A stretch of 64,000 nucleotides of DNA from Fremontodendron californicum (taxonomy: Eukaryota; Streptophyta; Magnoliopsida; Malvales; Malvaceae). The stretch lies in contig JAULJL010000001.1 of the NCBI GenBank assembly GCA_030761205.1, forward strand, positions 32,249,145 to 32,313,144, in the 5' to 3' direction. Of this stretch, positions 51,046 through 59,990 are shown in pieces (positions within the stretch are counted from its first letter, which is position 1; each line of letters begins with the position of its first letter). The notes under the pieces are model-generated. The model was not told the DNA's origin, ran no database searches, and was given only the letters and a program-made list of their open reading frames with translations. A program made the translations under genes and the position numbers.

Positions 51046-51582
51046 CTATGAGTCGAGGATATGCTTCCCATCCAGTTTTCTTACAAGCTGGCAAACAGGG
51101 TCTTTTAACATCAGATTCCCAAGATGTTGCCATTCCCTTTGGAATTGCGGCCATAAATCAAGAATTTCTCTTTGTACGTCTCCACTAGGATGCGTCTCAA
51201 GAGAAAGTTGGATATTACCCAAATTCTCCTTACTCAGTCCATCCTTAATGAATTCAATTTTATCATCTCGATTAGAGGACGGAATCCCAATAGAACGACA
51301 TTTACCGTTACACGTCCATCGTGCACATTTGTGGCAATTTGAACTCATGCGCTTTGCTCGTCGCTTCTTTGCAAAAGTGCTTCTACCTGTACCTGGTAAA
51401 TGCAAAACAGGAAGATATTCATCTTCACGTACCTTGGCTTCAATTATCCAACGTATGTCGTCAGGAATCCCTTTGTGCATAAGCATTCTTAATCTTTCAA
51501 ATCGAACTTGGTAAAGCTTCAGTAAAATATTTCGAGGAAAAGGAGGAAATCGTTTCTGCAATCTTGTGGGAATATCATCCAT
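51046..51582 (-). CDS. Unrecognised 178-residue protein with a CX2CX4CX3C cluster, captured in element G
   Basis: I do not recognise this protein. It is an intact ORF from ATG 51582 to TAG 51046. The N-terminal half is basic and hydrophobic (RLQKRFPPFPRNILLKLYQ). Residues about 72-79 hold a nuclear-localisation-like KKRRAKR, followed directly by CHKCARWTCNGKC, a plausible zinc site. The C-terminal half is mixed and charged. Past the TAG the frame stays open for 23 more codons, so the stop may be premature. Codon use looks like a real gene, with no low-complexity bias. It sits about 500 bp upstream of the LOG-like gene on the same strand, between the flanking direct repeats, so the two may have arrived together. 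It does not resemble gag or pol. Confidence 0.6.
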   Translation of the reverse strand: MDDIPTRLQKRFPPFPRNILLKLYQVRFERLRMLMHKGIPDDIRWIIEAKVREDEYLPVLHLPGTGRSTFAKKRRAKRMSSNCHKCARWTCNGKCRSIGIPSSNRDDKIEFIKDGLSKENLGNIQLSLETHPSGDVQREILDLWPQFQREWQHLGNLMLKDPVCQLVRKLDGKHILDS

Positions 51583-51780
51583 CCTGAAAAAAAATGAAAA
51601 AAAAAAATGAAAGAGAAATTGAAAGAGAAATTTATATACAATATCAGTTTTGTGGGTAGCTGATGGAACCGATTTAAATAATCACGGAGTACCGTTATCC
51701 GCCATTTAACCGGGGTTAAAAAAAATTATATTTACATCTAGTGATTTTCAAAACAAGGATCAGAAAGAAAAACAACATAA
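51583..51780. other. Non-coding leader of the captured segment
   Basis: About 200 bp with A-rich runs next to the 178-codon ORF, then less AT-rich text around 51,650-51,720. No motif recognised. Confidence 0.4.
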
Positions 51781-51984
51781 AAAGACTCAAAAACAAAACA
51801 CTCTAAATAAAATCCTAAATTCTTCCCCCCACACATAATTCTTACATTGTCATTAATGTAATACTATTATCCCCCAATGCAAGAATTATATGTAAGAGAA
51901 AAGAACTATTAAACAAAAGAAACTTATGCAGCCTAAATGAACTTAAAAACAGTAAACACAATTAACAAAGAAACATAAGAAATA
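51781..51984 (-). repeat. Direct repeat flanking the cargo, upstream copy
   Basis: Partner of 49341-49580. It lies between the gag ORF and the cargo. Having this 3'-type sequence at both edges suggests the cargo entered through a duplication or template switch in the element's 3' region. Confidence 0.75.
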
Positions 51985-52115
51985 AAAATAAAAACAATAA
52001 AAATAATAAAAGAAAAAGGAAAAGAAAGAGAAAGCAAATCTGAATATGGAAGGTTGGCAATTTCATCTTTAATTGGGCTGCCTTCCCAATTAACACTTGA
52101 GTTAGTGTTTTGAAT

Positions 52116-53054
52116 CTAACCAACACCCCTTCTTGGCTTTTTAGGCTTGTCAGGCTCATGCATGAAATTTCCCAAATTTATGCGTTTGAGAGGAAGCTTT
52201 CTTTGCACAACAGTGGATGCATTCTCCATTACAAGTATTATTCCATCATCCTTGGTGGTGCATATCTCATCGAGGAATGGTGCATCTTTTGGTACTTGTT
52301 GAATGACATCCACAAACAAACTGTTTAAGGTTTCCAGCGTGTCTTGTTCATGTTCATCCTCCTTGAACTTTGCGAATCTACTAGGAAAAGGTGGAGAAGA
52401 AACATTAGTAAAAATTGGAATCTCAAACGTTACCTCAGGTGCCGAAATACTCTTATTTGGATTTGTGGCTTCTTTATCCTCAAGAATAGAATCCATCTCT
52501 AATTTTGTCTCATCCTCATCTTGTTCCTCATTCCTCAAGGTCACAATAATAGCATCCTCCTTTGGGTTAATCATCGTTTGGGCAGGGAGTTCTTCAGATC
52601 TTTGTGCTACCCATCCCACCATACTACTAGTCAATTGGATCATTTGCTTTTCCAAACTCTGGATGCTTGCCCTTGTTTCCTGTTGAAATTGCAAAGTATC
52701 AGTAAGAAGAGAATAGACAAGATCTTCTAAAGAAGTACCTGAGTTTTGAGTAATATGTGGTGGTTGAAAAAGATCTGGTTCTTGGGACCATGATTGATTG
52801 AAGCTAGATGGATGAGTGTAATTGGCATAAGGATCTACTTCTTGGTAATTTTTCGAGTAGCCATAATTAGTATGATCCCACCATCCCTCATGGTAAGTGT
52901 TTGAGTAATGATCATACTGTTGGTCTTGGAACACTTGATGGCCTTGACATCCTCCCATGGCCAATTGTTGAACTGGGTAGGTTAGATTGGCTTGTTGATT
53001 TTCCATGTTCATGTATGCCACCAACTCTTCAAGTGTTAGATTGCTCAATTCCAT
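52116..53054 (-). CDS. Trimmed gypsy-type Gag (to the protease junction) of element G
   Basis: 312 codons from ATG 53054 to the stop at 52116. It forms part of the virus-like particle. The middle has a coiled-coil-like stretch (SLEKQMIQLTSSM) and the conserved Gag-protease junction sequence: LPAQTMINPKEDAIIVTLRNE, PPFPSRFAKFKEDEHEQDTLET, FLDEICTTK and VVQRKLPLKR. I recall these from Athila/Tat Gag-Pro proteins. The capsid N-terminal region is reduced to a Tyr/Gln-rich segment, the zinc knuckle is missing, and the frame stops before any protease active site. Being fully open it may still be translated and help packaging. The start lies 111 bp after the primer site. Confidence 0.7.
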   Translation of the reverse strand: MELSNLTLEELVAYMNMENQQANLTYPVQQLAMGGCQGHQVFQDQQYDHYSNTYHEGWWDHTNYGYSKNYQEVDPYANYTHPSSFNQSWSQEPDLFQPPHITQNSGTSLEDLVYSLLTDTLQFQQETRASIQSLEKQMIQLTSSMVGWVAQRSEELPAQTMINPKEDAIIVTLRNEEQDEDETKLEMDSILEDKEATNPNKSISAPEVTFEIPIFTNVSSPPFPSRFAKFKEDEHEQDTLETLNSLFVDVIQQVPKDAPFLDEICTTKDDGIILVMENASTVVQRKLPLKRINLGNFMHEPDKPKKPRRGVG

Positions 53055-53165
53055 CGTTTTTTTTTTTCAAAATTTGATAAGAAAAACTTGTATGTACAAG
53101 AAAATAGAACTAATTAGAACTGAAAATAAGAATAAACCAATAAACTAATAAACTAAAGAAAGCAA

Positions 53166-53183
53166 TCCCCGGCAACGGCGCCA
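53166..53183 (-). other. Primer binding site of element G, tRNA-Asp type
   Basis: The plus strand TCCCCGGCAACGGCGCCA matches the 3' end, with CCA, of plant tRNA-Asp as I recall it. It is 6 nt from the LTR edge at 53190. Confidence 0.85.
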
Positions 53184-53189
53184 AAAATT

Positions 53190-55271
53190 TGATGCACCCA
53201 AAAGAGTGTATCTTATTTAACCTTGCACTAAAAAGATAAATTGTAAGTATAGTAGTTAGCAAGGGTCGAGTCCTCAGGGATTGGGTTTTAGTTTATAAGT
53301 TAATAGTTTAAAACTTAAATTCAAGAACAATAAAAGAAAAGAGGTTTTTGAAGCCAGATTTAAACTAAAGTAAATAATAAGAATAAGATGCAAGGCGGTA
53401 TAACCAGCCAATAAAAATATATATACTAAATTAGGCGGTATAACCAGCCAATAAAAATATATATACTAAATTAGGCGGTATAACCAGCCAATAAAAATAA
53501 AACAAAGTTAATATACAAATTAGGCGGTATAACCAGCCAATAAAAATAAATATACTTTTAAAAATAAACAAACTAGAAAAGTAAGAAAACAAGTAAGTAA
53601 GAAGAATCAAATATGAAAAATATGGTTAAGGTTTCATTCTCCACCACTAGACATCATTAAGAATCAATTTCAAATCTATCAATATCAACCAACTATCAAA
53701 GTTAACAACCGTAGATAACAACAAGCTCTGTTACCCCAATCTTTCCTTAGTTTGTCGTTAAATAGAACAAGCTCTCTATTTAATCTCTAACCATTAAACA
53801 ACCTAGAATAAGCTCTCTAAATTCAATTTAATGGCAGCTTTATGATGAGAAATATAGGTTGATCTAAGCAACAAACACATAAGTTCGGATTGTTCAACTT
53901 AGGTTATGTTCCACTTTGCAATTATTGAAAACTTGACCATAATCATTAATCACAAATTGCCACTTATGAATAGGAAATCAAGACAATTACACGGATCAAG
54001 ACTCCTAAACTAGCAATAGATAATTATCAAGATCTATCTAGTTGTACACCTAAATAAATCTAGACAACATCATGAACAATTCTTGTAGAAGAACATAAGC
54101 AATTTTGATAGAAAATTAATGATAGATAGAATCTGAAAATCAATCACAAAACATGTCTAGGGCTTTGAAATCACCCTTAACCAAATAGAAGTTTAGCCTA
54201 GCATAGGCATTATAAACATAAAATTAAATAGAATCTAAGAAGAAAATAAAAGAAAGAAAGAAGAAGAAGAAGAATATTAATTATCCAACCTCTTGATCTC
54301 TCTAAAGAAAAAGAAAACTAGAGAAAAGAAAGAAAACTAGAGAAAAGAAAGAAGAAGAAAACTTAGAGAATTTTATTAAAATGGCTAATATCCTACCTAT
54401 GTACAATATGATCCTCTACAATCATCCAAGGCCCTCTATTTATACACATTTTGGAAGGCTAAATGACAAGAGACAAGCTTTACAAATTTCAAAGGTAGGT
54501 ATAATAGGTGGGTGAATTTTTCTAACAATTTTCGTCATATTGTATGACAATTTTGATCAGCCAACTTGATGGTCGATTTCGTCAATGTTGGAGGCCTGAT
54601 CTGATCACATGGTCTTCTAGAAAAAGGTTCCCCTATCAGTTACGGATCCATAGCCGTTGGAATCAGCTCATTTTCTGATGTGGATAAGCAGATATGGGCA
54701 AAATACGAAAACATGTCAGCACAGACGTCATTGCACATCAGCCAACTTGATGGTCGATTTCGTCAATATTAGAGGCCTGATCTGATCATATGGTCTTCTA
54801 GACAAAGGTTCCCGTATCAGTTACGGATCCATAGCCATTGGAATCAACTCATTTGCTGATGTGGATAAGCAGATATGGGCAAAATACGAAAACAGGTCAG
54901 CACAGACGTCATTGCACATCAGCCAATTGATGGTCGATTTCGCTAGGGAAAACGAATCCGTTTCAAGAAGTATAAAACATGAAAAAGATAGATATGCCTC
55001 TTAGCTTTGCACGGCTACAAATTTCAGCCTTATTGCTTCAGTGAAACTCCAGATATAGCTGATATGGCAAAATGTGTCGGAACTGGAACTGAACTGGATT
55101 TGCCCTTAATTCTAGTAATCTGAAATCACTCAAAGAAACTTGTGAAAAACACCAAATTACATAAAAATATAAAAGATCATAAACACAATTAGACTAAACA
55201 ATAATAACTCGTATTTGACACAAAACAATAATAAAACATAACTAAAAACTATATAATTATACGAGTTATCA
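53190..55271 (-). repeat. 5' LTR of element G
   Basis: It is 2082 bp, equal in length to the left LTR and nearly identical. The minus-strand TATAAATA at 54437-54444 is the likely promoter, about 830 bp from the LTR start. It has the same four-unit array and 180-bp duplication as its partner. Confidence 0.92.
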
Positions 55272-55345
55272 GTTGACTTTTTTAGTAGTTGACTTTTTTA
55301 GGATTGACTTTTTTGGGGTTGACTTTTTTCAAATTTGACTTTTTT
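55272..55345 (+). promoter_or_regulatory. TTGAC array of solo LTR D, split by element G
   Basis: Four or five TTGAC cores lie here and one more (GGGTTGA) lies left of element G at 45755-45761. Element G landed inside the array; its gttga target duplication is a piece of one repeat. Confidence 0.5.
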
Positions 55346-55475
55346 TGTACGCTTTCTTAGGCTAAGTCTCGGAGGACCACCTGCAGGATGAGAAAAGCCT
55401 TTTAGCATTCTGAAACATCAATTTATGAAGAAAACATACTTGTTTTAGTGGTCCGGACAAAATTAGGTGTCTATA

Positions 55476-55961
55476 GCATTTTAGGTCTTTTGTAAGTTGG
55501 TGAATGAACACAAGATTTATAGACAAATTAGGTTCTTGTAACACATTTTTAAGAACTATGGATAGGCTTAGAACAATGTCTCCTTTGCCTGCAACAGTGG
55601 CCAGGGATCCATCAGCAATGACTATTTTTCTGTTGCTTGGACAAAGATGGTATGTGAGAAATTTGTGTGAAGAATGGGTCATATGATCAGAAGCCCGAGA
55701 GTCAATAACCCAAGAGTTTGAAAATTCAGAACCGGAGGCACTTAAAGCATATAAAGAATGGGACTTACCCGAATTTGCCAAGGAACAGGTATTTGTATAC
55801 TTTTCTAATGAATCAAGAAGTGATCTCAAGAGTTCAATTTCATTTTTGTTGAACTCATTATGTTTTCCAGTTGTTTGATTGAGAGCCACCTCTCTGGATT
55901 GGGCGGTAAAAGCATTGTTGGTAATGGAACAATAAAGGCTATTTTTTGAAAAAATCAGCAA
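55476..55961 (-). pseudogene. Copia H protease and Gag remnant
   Basis: The frame holds a short Gag-tail remnant, then the retroviral-type aspartic protease: WVIDSRASDHMT at about 55,700, where the active-site DSGA has become DSRA. It continues through VLQEPNLSINLVFIHQLTKD to the insertion point of solo LTR D at 55,476. The Gly to Arg change next to the catalytic Asp should inactivate it. Codons listed below 55,476 belong to the LTR. Confidence 0.8.
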
Positions 55962-56036
55962 TGAAGGCTGAAAAAATTGAATAGAAATTTTGTTTTGGAC
56001 AGATTTCAGATCCCAGAAGAAAAAAATAAGTCTATA

Positions 56037-56048
56037 GCTCTGATACCA
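56037..56048 (-). other. Primer binding site of copia H (initiator tRNA-Met)
   Basis: TGGTATCAGAGC on the minus strand, directly after the 5' LTR. It is the standard plant copia site. Confidence 0.9.
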
Positions 56049-56248
56049 TGAAGAGAATTAAGAGAATTTTGGAATTCAATTCAATTATGAAAATAATCTG
56101 ATACAAGGTATTTATACAGGAGGATATTAGTATTCTAAGAAGGTTTTACTAAATCCCTAAAAGATAGGAAACTAATCTCCTAATTTACAGCTCCTAATTT
56201 ACATCTATCTTCCTATAATTATGGTCTACTAATTTACAGCTAACAACA
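56049..56248 (-). repeat. 5' LTR of copia H
   Basis: The 200-bp LTR starts TGTTGTTAGC on the minus strand and ends CTCTTCA. It matches 31724-31934 apart from small indels. Confidence 0.9.
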
Positions 56249-56637
56249 CTATCAAACAAATTGCAGAAGAACTCACTGCTCTTGGTGATCATCCAAGTGA
56301 TGTCGACCTTCTTGTCTATGCAACCCGTGTTCTTGGTCCTACTTACAACAAACTTATTACTACCATGTGCACTCAAGATTCTATTGTTCTGTTCAAAGAA
56401 TTGTTTGATAAGATTATCTATCATGAGACTTTCCTTCTTCACAGTGACAAACAAATTTTTGATCCCGTCCCACCCACTGCCAATCTGGCCAAAACCTCTT
56501 CATCTTCCTATCACACTCCAAAACCCAATTTCCTTTCCCTAGCACCTAGCCTACTTCCTAATCCTGCTATTGCCATCAAACAGTCCAAACCCAACCCCTT
56601 TAGTCCACCACCTGTTGTCTGCCAGTTCTGCAAATAA

Positions 56638-57817
56638 CGTAAACATGATGCCAAGAGATGTTTTAAGTTTTTTCCTCAACTTCGCTCTCAACGCCCTTCT
56701 GCCAATCATGTCACCACATCTCTGTCTGCTCAAATTCCATGGATAGTTGATTTTGGTGCGTCTCGCCACGTTACCTCTCAGATGGAAGACTTGTCTCTTC
56801 ATCAACCTTATGAGGGTCCTAATGACATTCAAATTGGTGATGGTTTAGGTCTAAAAATAACTCATATTGGATCTGTTTCCTTTCTTCCTTCTTTCTATCT
56901 TTCCATCTTTCTAATGTTTTATGTGTGGCGTTTATTAAACAAAATTTGATATCTATTTCCCAATTCTGTCGATCCAATCAAACCTTTATTGAATTTTTCC
57001 TTCTTATTTTTTTGTTAAAGATTTATGTACGGGGACTCCTCTACTCCGCGGAAGGAATAGGCATGATCTTTATGAATGACCGACTGCAGAAGGTGCAAAT
57101 CATAGCCCAGCCATGGCTTTCTCTACGGGTATACCTGCTCCTGCATCTCCAGTAATTTAGCATGGGCGTCCTGGTCATCTTTCTCTAAAAATAATAAAAT
57201 ATTTGGTTCAGTCTGGTTTAGTGTCGTTTTCCTCTTCTATTTCGCCCAATTTTATGTGTCAATCTTATTTATGTAATAAAAGCCAACATCTACCGTTTGT
57301 CGAATCCATTTTGGAAAGCCATGGGCCTCTTGATTTAATTTATACTGATGTTTGGGGACCTTCTCCTGTCTAGTCTGTCAATGGTTTTTGTTATTATGTC
57401 ATTTTTGTTGATAATTTCACTAAATATGTTTGGCTCTATCCTTTGTGTCTCAAATCTGATGTATTCACTATTTTCCATCAATATAAAGCTGTGGTTGAGA
57501 AATTTTTTAAATATCCTATAATGTCTTTCTACTCGAATGGTGGTGGAGAATACACTGCTCTAAAAGATTTCCTAAGCACAATGGGTATTCAGCATCTTAA
57601 AACACCACATCACACACCTCAACACAATGGTACTACTGAAAGACGTCATAAACACATTGTCGACACTGGCCTAACTCTCCTTCATCAAGCAAAACTCCCT
57701 TACATATATTGGTCCTATGTTTTTCAAACTGTGGATTATTTAATTAATCGGATTCCCACTCCTATAATAAAATTTGCTTCCCCTTACGAAAAATTATTTA
57801 ACCGGAAACCAAATTAG
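56638..57817 (+). pseudogene. Copia I protease and integrase, broken
   Basis: Protease: PWIVDFGASRHVTSQ at about 56,738, with DFGA for the canonical DSGA. The frame is then lost over about 56,880-57,290 through stops and frameshifts. Integrase resumes with IYTDVWGP at about 57,340 (first catalytic Asp) and a clean ORF from 57443. There the second catalytic Asp is Asn (SNGGGEY for SDGGGEY, about 57,536) while the Glu in HNGTTERR is kept. It ends SPYEKLFNRKPN at 57817, followed by a stop and a disturbed stretch. Confidence 0.82.
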
Positions 57818-59990
57818 AATAAATTGAATTTTTTTTTAATGTATATTCTTTCCATGGAAAAAACCATACAATTCCAACAAACTTGAACCCAAATCTTCTC
57901 CATGTATCTTTCTTGGTTACTCTCTTAATCAAAGTGCATATTTTTGTTTGGATATTACAACAAATAAAATTTACATCTCTCATCATGTTCGGTTTGTTGA
58001 AACTGAGTTTCGTTCTACAAAATCCTCCTCCGCAGATTTTTCAAATCTTTCTACTTCTCTTCATGCTTGAAATTTGCCTTTAACTTCTTCTTCTCTGCAA
58101 ACTATGCCTCTGCCCACTGTTGTGTAACAACCACCAGTAGATACTACCATGGCAGCTCCTTTACACACTCTATCATAGCCTATCATCATATTATCGTCGT
58201 CTCTTTCTGCAGAGTCAAGTACTCTCGCTCATAACTCATCTCCTCTACATAATGCTTCTTCCTCACCTTCTATCTCTAGTTCTCTTGATGCAGATCTTAC
58301 TCCTGTTGATTTAACACCACAACTTTCAGCTCTTCCTACGTGAACCAACCCAACTAAATCAATTCAGCACACTTCTTCTCATTCTATGACCAATCGCTCC
58401 AAAAATAACATCTTCAAACTCAAACGTCTCTATCACGTAACTACAAATCATCATCTTCCAGACTCTGTTGAACATTGTGTTACCCAAGCCCTTAAAACTG
58501 CTGAATGGCGAAAAGCCATGTCCGATGAGCTTATAGCACTTCTTCGAAACGAAACATGGGAACTCGCCCCTCCTTTCCCTTTTCAAAATGGAGTTGGCTG
58601 TAAATGGGTTTTTTGGATTAAACGACACCCCGATGGCTCCATCTCCAAGTACAAACCCTGTCTCGTCGTCAAGGCTTTTCATCAACGTCCTGGTATTGAT
58701 TTTCATGACACTTTCAGCTCGGTTGTGTTTTCGGATTTAATCACACAAGTGCACATATCGTTACAAGTAATAAAGTGAAAAGTAGAGTGTCGATCCCATG
58801 AGGAATTGTTACCAAATTCGTTAAGTACTAAAATTATAACAAATTAATCTTATTCAAACACTTAATTAAAGATTGCTAAATAAAAGAAAATAAAAAGTAA
58901 AGAAGGCAAATTAAAATTTACATAAATCAATTAAGAAAAGCCTAAGATTATAATTTCCCTCAACACTTTGTTTAAACCTCTTTTACTCTCTTAACTTGAC
59001 TAATGACATTGAGATGTTAACCTAGAGTTCTAATTTATTTATAAGTATCTTCCAATGGTCTTATAAAAATATATCTCTTAACCAGTTAACTATATTCTTG
59101 TGAAAATTAAATTAAAGAGAAACTCATTAAGCTTAGACTCTAAAATTGGTTACACATGACACGTAAGTATATTTTCACCCTACATGCAATACATGTTATT
59201 CAATCCATGTCTAATACTAAACTCTCTTTTCCAAGTTGTATTTAGGTTACCAAATCAATCTAATTGGTAGCTAAGCAATTAGAAGAATTAAGCACAAAAT
59301 TGAACAAACAACTCAAATATTATTAAAACAAGAAAGAAAATAAAATAATCCAACTACATGTTGAGTTCCATTGCAATCCTAGAAAAAATAAATTAGTTCA
59401 TGCTAATTAATGAAAACATAAAATAAAGGAGTTTCACCATCATAAATATTACAAGAAAGATAAAGAAGATTAAGGGAAAAGAGAAAACTAAGATTTGTCA
59501 GGTCTTCAGTCTTCAGCCTTCGATCCTCCAAATGTCCTTGTAACTTTTTGGTGATTGCTCTCCTCTTAAGAAAACTAGGTTTTTAAGAAAACTAAAGATA
59601 TATGTACAAGCTAAGAATGTGTATAAGCTAAGAAGAAGTGTTTTTCATAAAGTCCTAAAGAGTTCCTATTTATAGAACTCCAAAAGCCTGAAAAATAAAA
59701 ACTTTGTGAGCAAGTAATAGCTTCCAGTTTGGACTTTCCATATATGAAATGATTTTGTCCATCTTGCTTTAGGACTCTACAAAAATATAAAAGACATTTA
59801 AATTAATAACTAATTAAAAAACTAAAATAAATAAATAATAGTAATCTAAAAAACAACTAAAAATAATTAATTAAGAGTTTGAACTACAAGGACATAACTA
59901 ATTTAAATACACAAAATATGATAAAATAACTCTATTTCATAGAGTTATCAGGTTGTCAAACCAATGACTATTCGGCTCGTATTTGTTAAT
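57818..59990 (+). pseudogene. Copia I integrase tail and start of RT, split by a solo LTR
   Basis: After 57,870 fragments of KSSPCIFLGY and HHVRFVETEF (the copia integrase tail) appear between stops. RT starts in a clean ORF at 58386: WRKAMSDELIALLRNETWEL, GCKWVFWIKRHPDGSISKYK and DFHDTFSSVV, broken at 58,725 by the solo LTR. It resumes at 59956 as VKPMTIRLVF. The frame across the join is exact if one ggttg is dropped. After about 59,985 the match to RT ends; the catalytic YVDD part is absent. Confidence 0.8.
58726..59950 (-). mobile_element. Solo LTR (second family), 1225 bp, in copia I RT
   Basis: Plus-strand ends TGTTTTCGGAT and GAGTTATCA, with target duplications ggttg at 58721-58725 and 59951-59955. 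It is a homologue of 29246-30707, with many differences and about 240 bp shorter. Orientation is inferred as for that copy. Confidence 0.9.

Larger units (their letters stand above)
45762..55271 (-). mobile_element. Element G: complete LTR retroelement with captured host genes, 9510 bp
   Basis: Two 2082-bp LTRs (45762-47843 and 53190-55271), target duplications gttga at 45757-45761 and 55272-55276, a tRNA-Asp primer site beside the right LTR and a purine tract beside the left. It reads on the minus strand: a trimmed gag ORF (53054-52116), a 178-codon ORF (51582-51046), a LOG-like gene (50544-49897), then 1.5 kb of non-coding 3' region. No protease core, RT, RNase H or integrase was seen, so it is non-autonomous. 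I noticed about six LTR differences in 2082 bp, so it inserted recently. Gag similarity and primer type point to the Athila/Tat side of the gypsy group. Confidence 0.92.
35020..55475 (-). mobile_element. Solo LTR D (Ogre/Tat-like family), old, itself invaded twice
   Basis: Three blocks (35020-38605, 43837-45761, 55277-55475; together about 5.7 kb) align in order with the reversed LTR family. They are separated by solo LTR E and element G. The right edge is GGTGTCTATA where the family has GGTGTCTACA. The left edge TGTCGACATGTG differs from TGTCGCAACC. Flanks gcagc and gcatt share only gca, so the target duplication has decayed. This is the oldest of the family's copies here. It contains a diverged 126-bp duplication at about 38,065-38,275 and an A run at about 43,911-43,936. 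Confidence 0.82.
31724..56248 (-). mobile_element. Copia element H, nested in copia I
   Basis: LTRs of 211 bp (31724-31934) and 200 bp (56049-56248) in minus orientation, with target duplications ctatc at 31719-31723 and 56249-56253. The primer site TGGTATCAGAGC lies at 56037-56048 and the purine tract at 31935-31950. Protease, integrase, RT and RNase H follow in copia order on the minus strand but are broken. Almost all of gag is absent: the protease motif lies only about 350 bp from the primer site. Without its inserts H is about 4.1 kb. Confidence 0.92.
31244..56637 (+). pseudogene. Copia I gag, split by element H, with a stop codon
   Basis: The frame opens at ATG 31244. It contains PLNYFSWKAQFNALFFG, the conserved N-terminal part of copia gag, and continues after element H with TALGDHPSDVDLLVYATRVLGP at about 56,273. 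Removing H and one ctatc copy keeps the frame exactly (LVSI then KQIAEEL). A TAG at 31505-31507 probably replaces a Trp codon. A second stop, TAA at 56635-56637, interrupts the start of the CX2C zinc knuckle (CQFC). Gag would form the nucleocapsid; this copy cannot. Confidence 0.8.
30820..59990 (+). mobile_element. Outer copia element I, 3'-truncated and heavily nested
   Basis: A Ty1/copia element on the plus strand. Its own pieces are a probable 5' LTR (from about 30,820, TGTTGAGAGATCG), a primer site at 31166, gag at 31244-31723 and 56254-56636, protease near 56,750, integrase at about 57,290-57,817, and the start of RT at 58386-58725 continuing at 59956. The rest is inserted DNA: element H and one solo LTR. 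The RT frame dissolves near 59,985 into AT-rich repeats, so the 3' half of pol and the 3' LTR are missing and the right limit is approximate. Confidence 0.8.

Noticed and set aside
49341..51984. The cargo as a separate LTR element flanked by its own LTRs
   Set aside because: The flanking copies lack TG...CA ends and a target duplication and contain purine-tract sequence in the middle.
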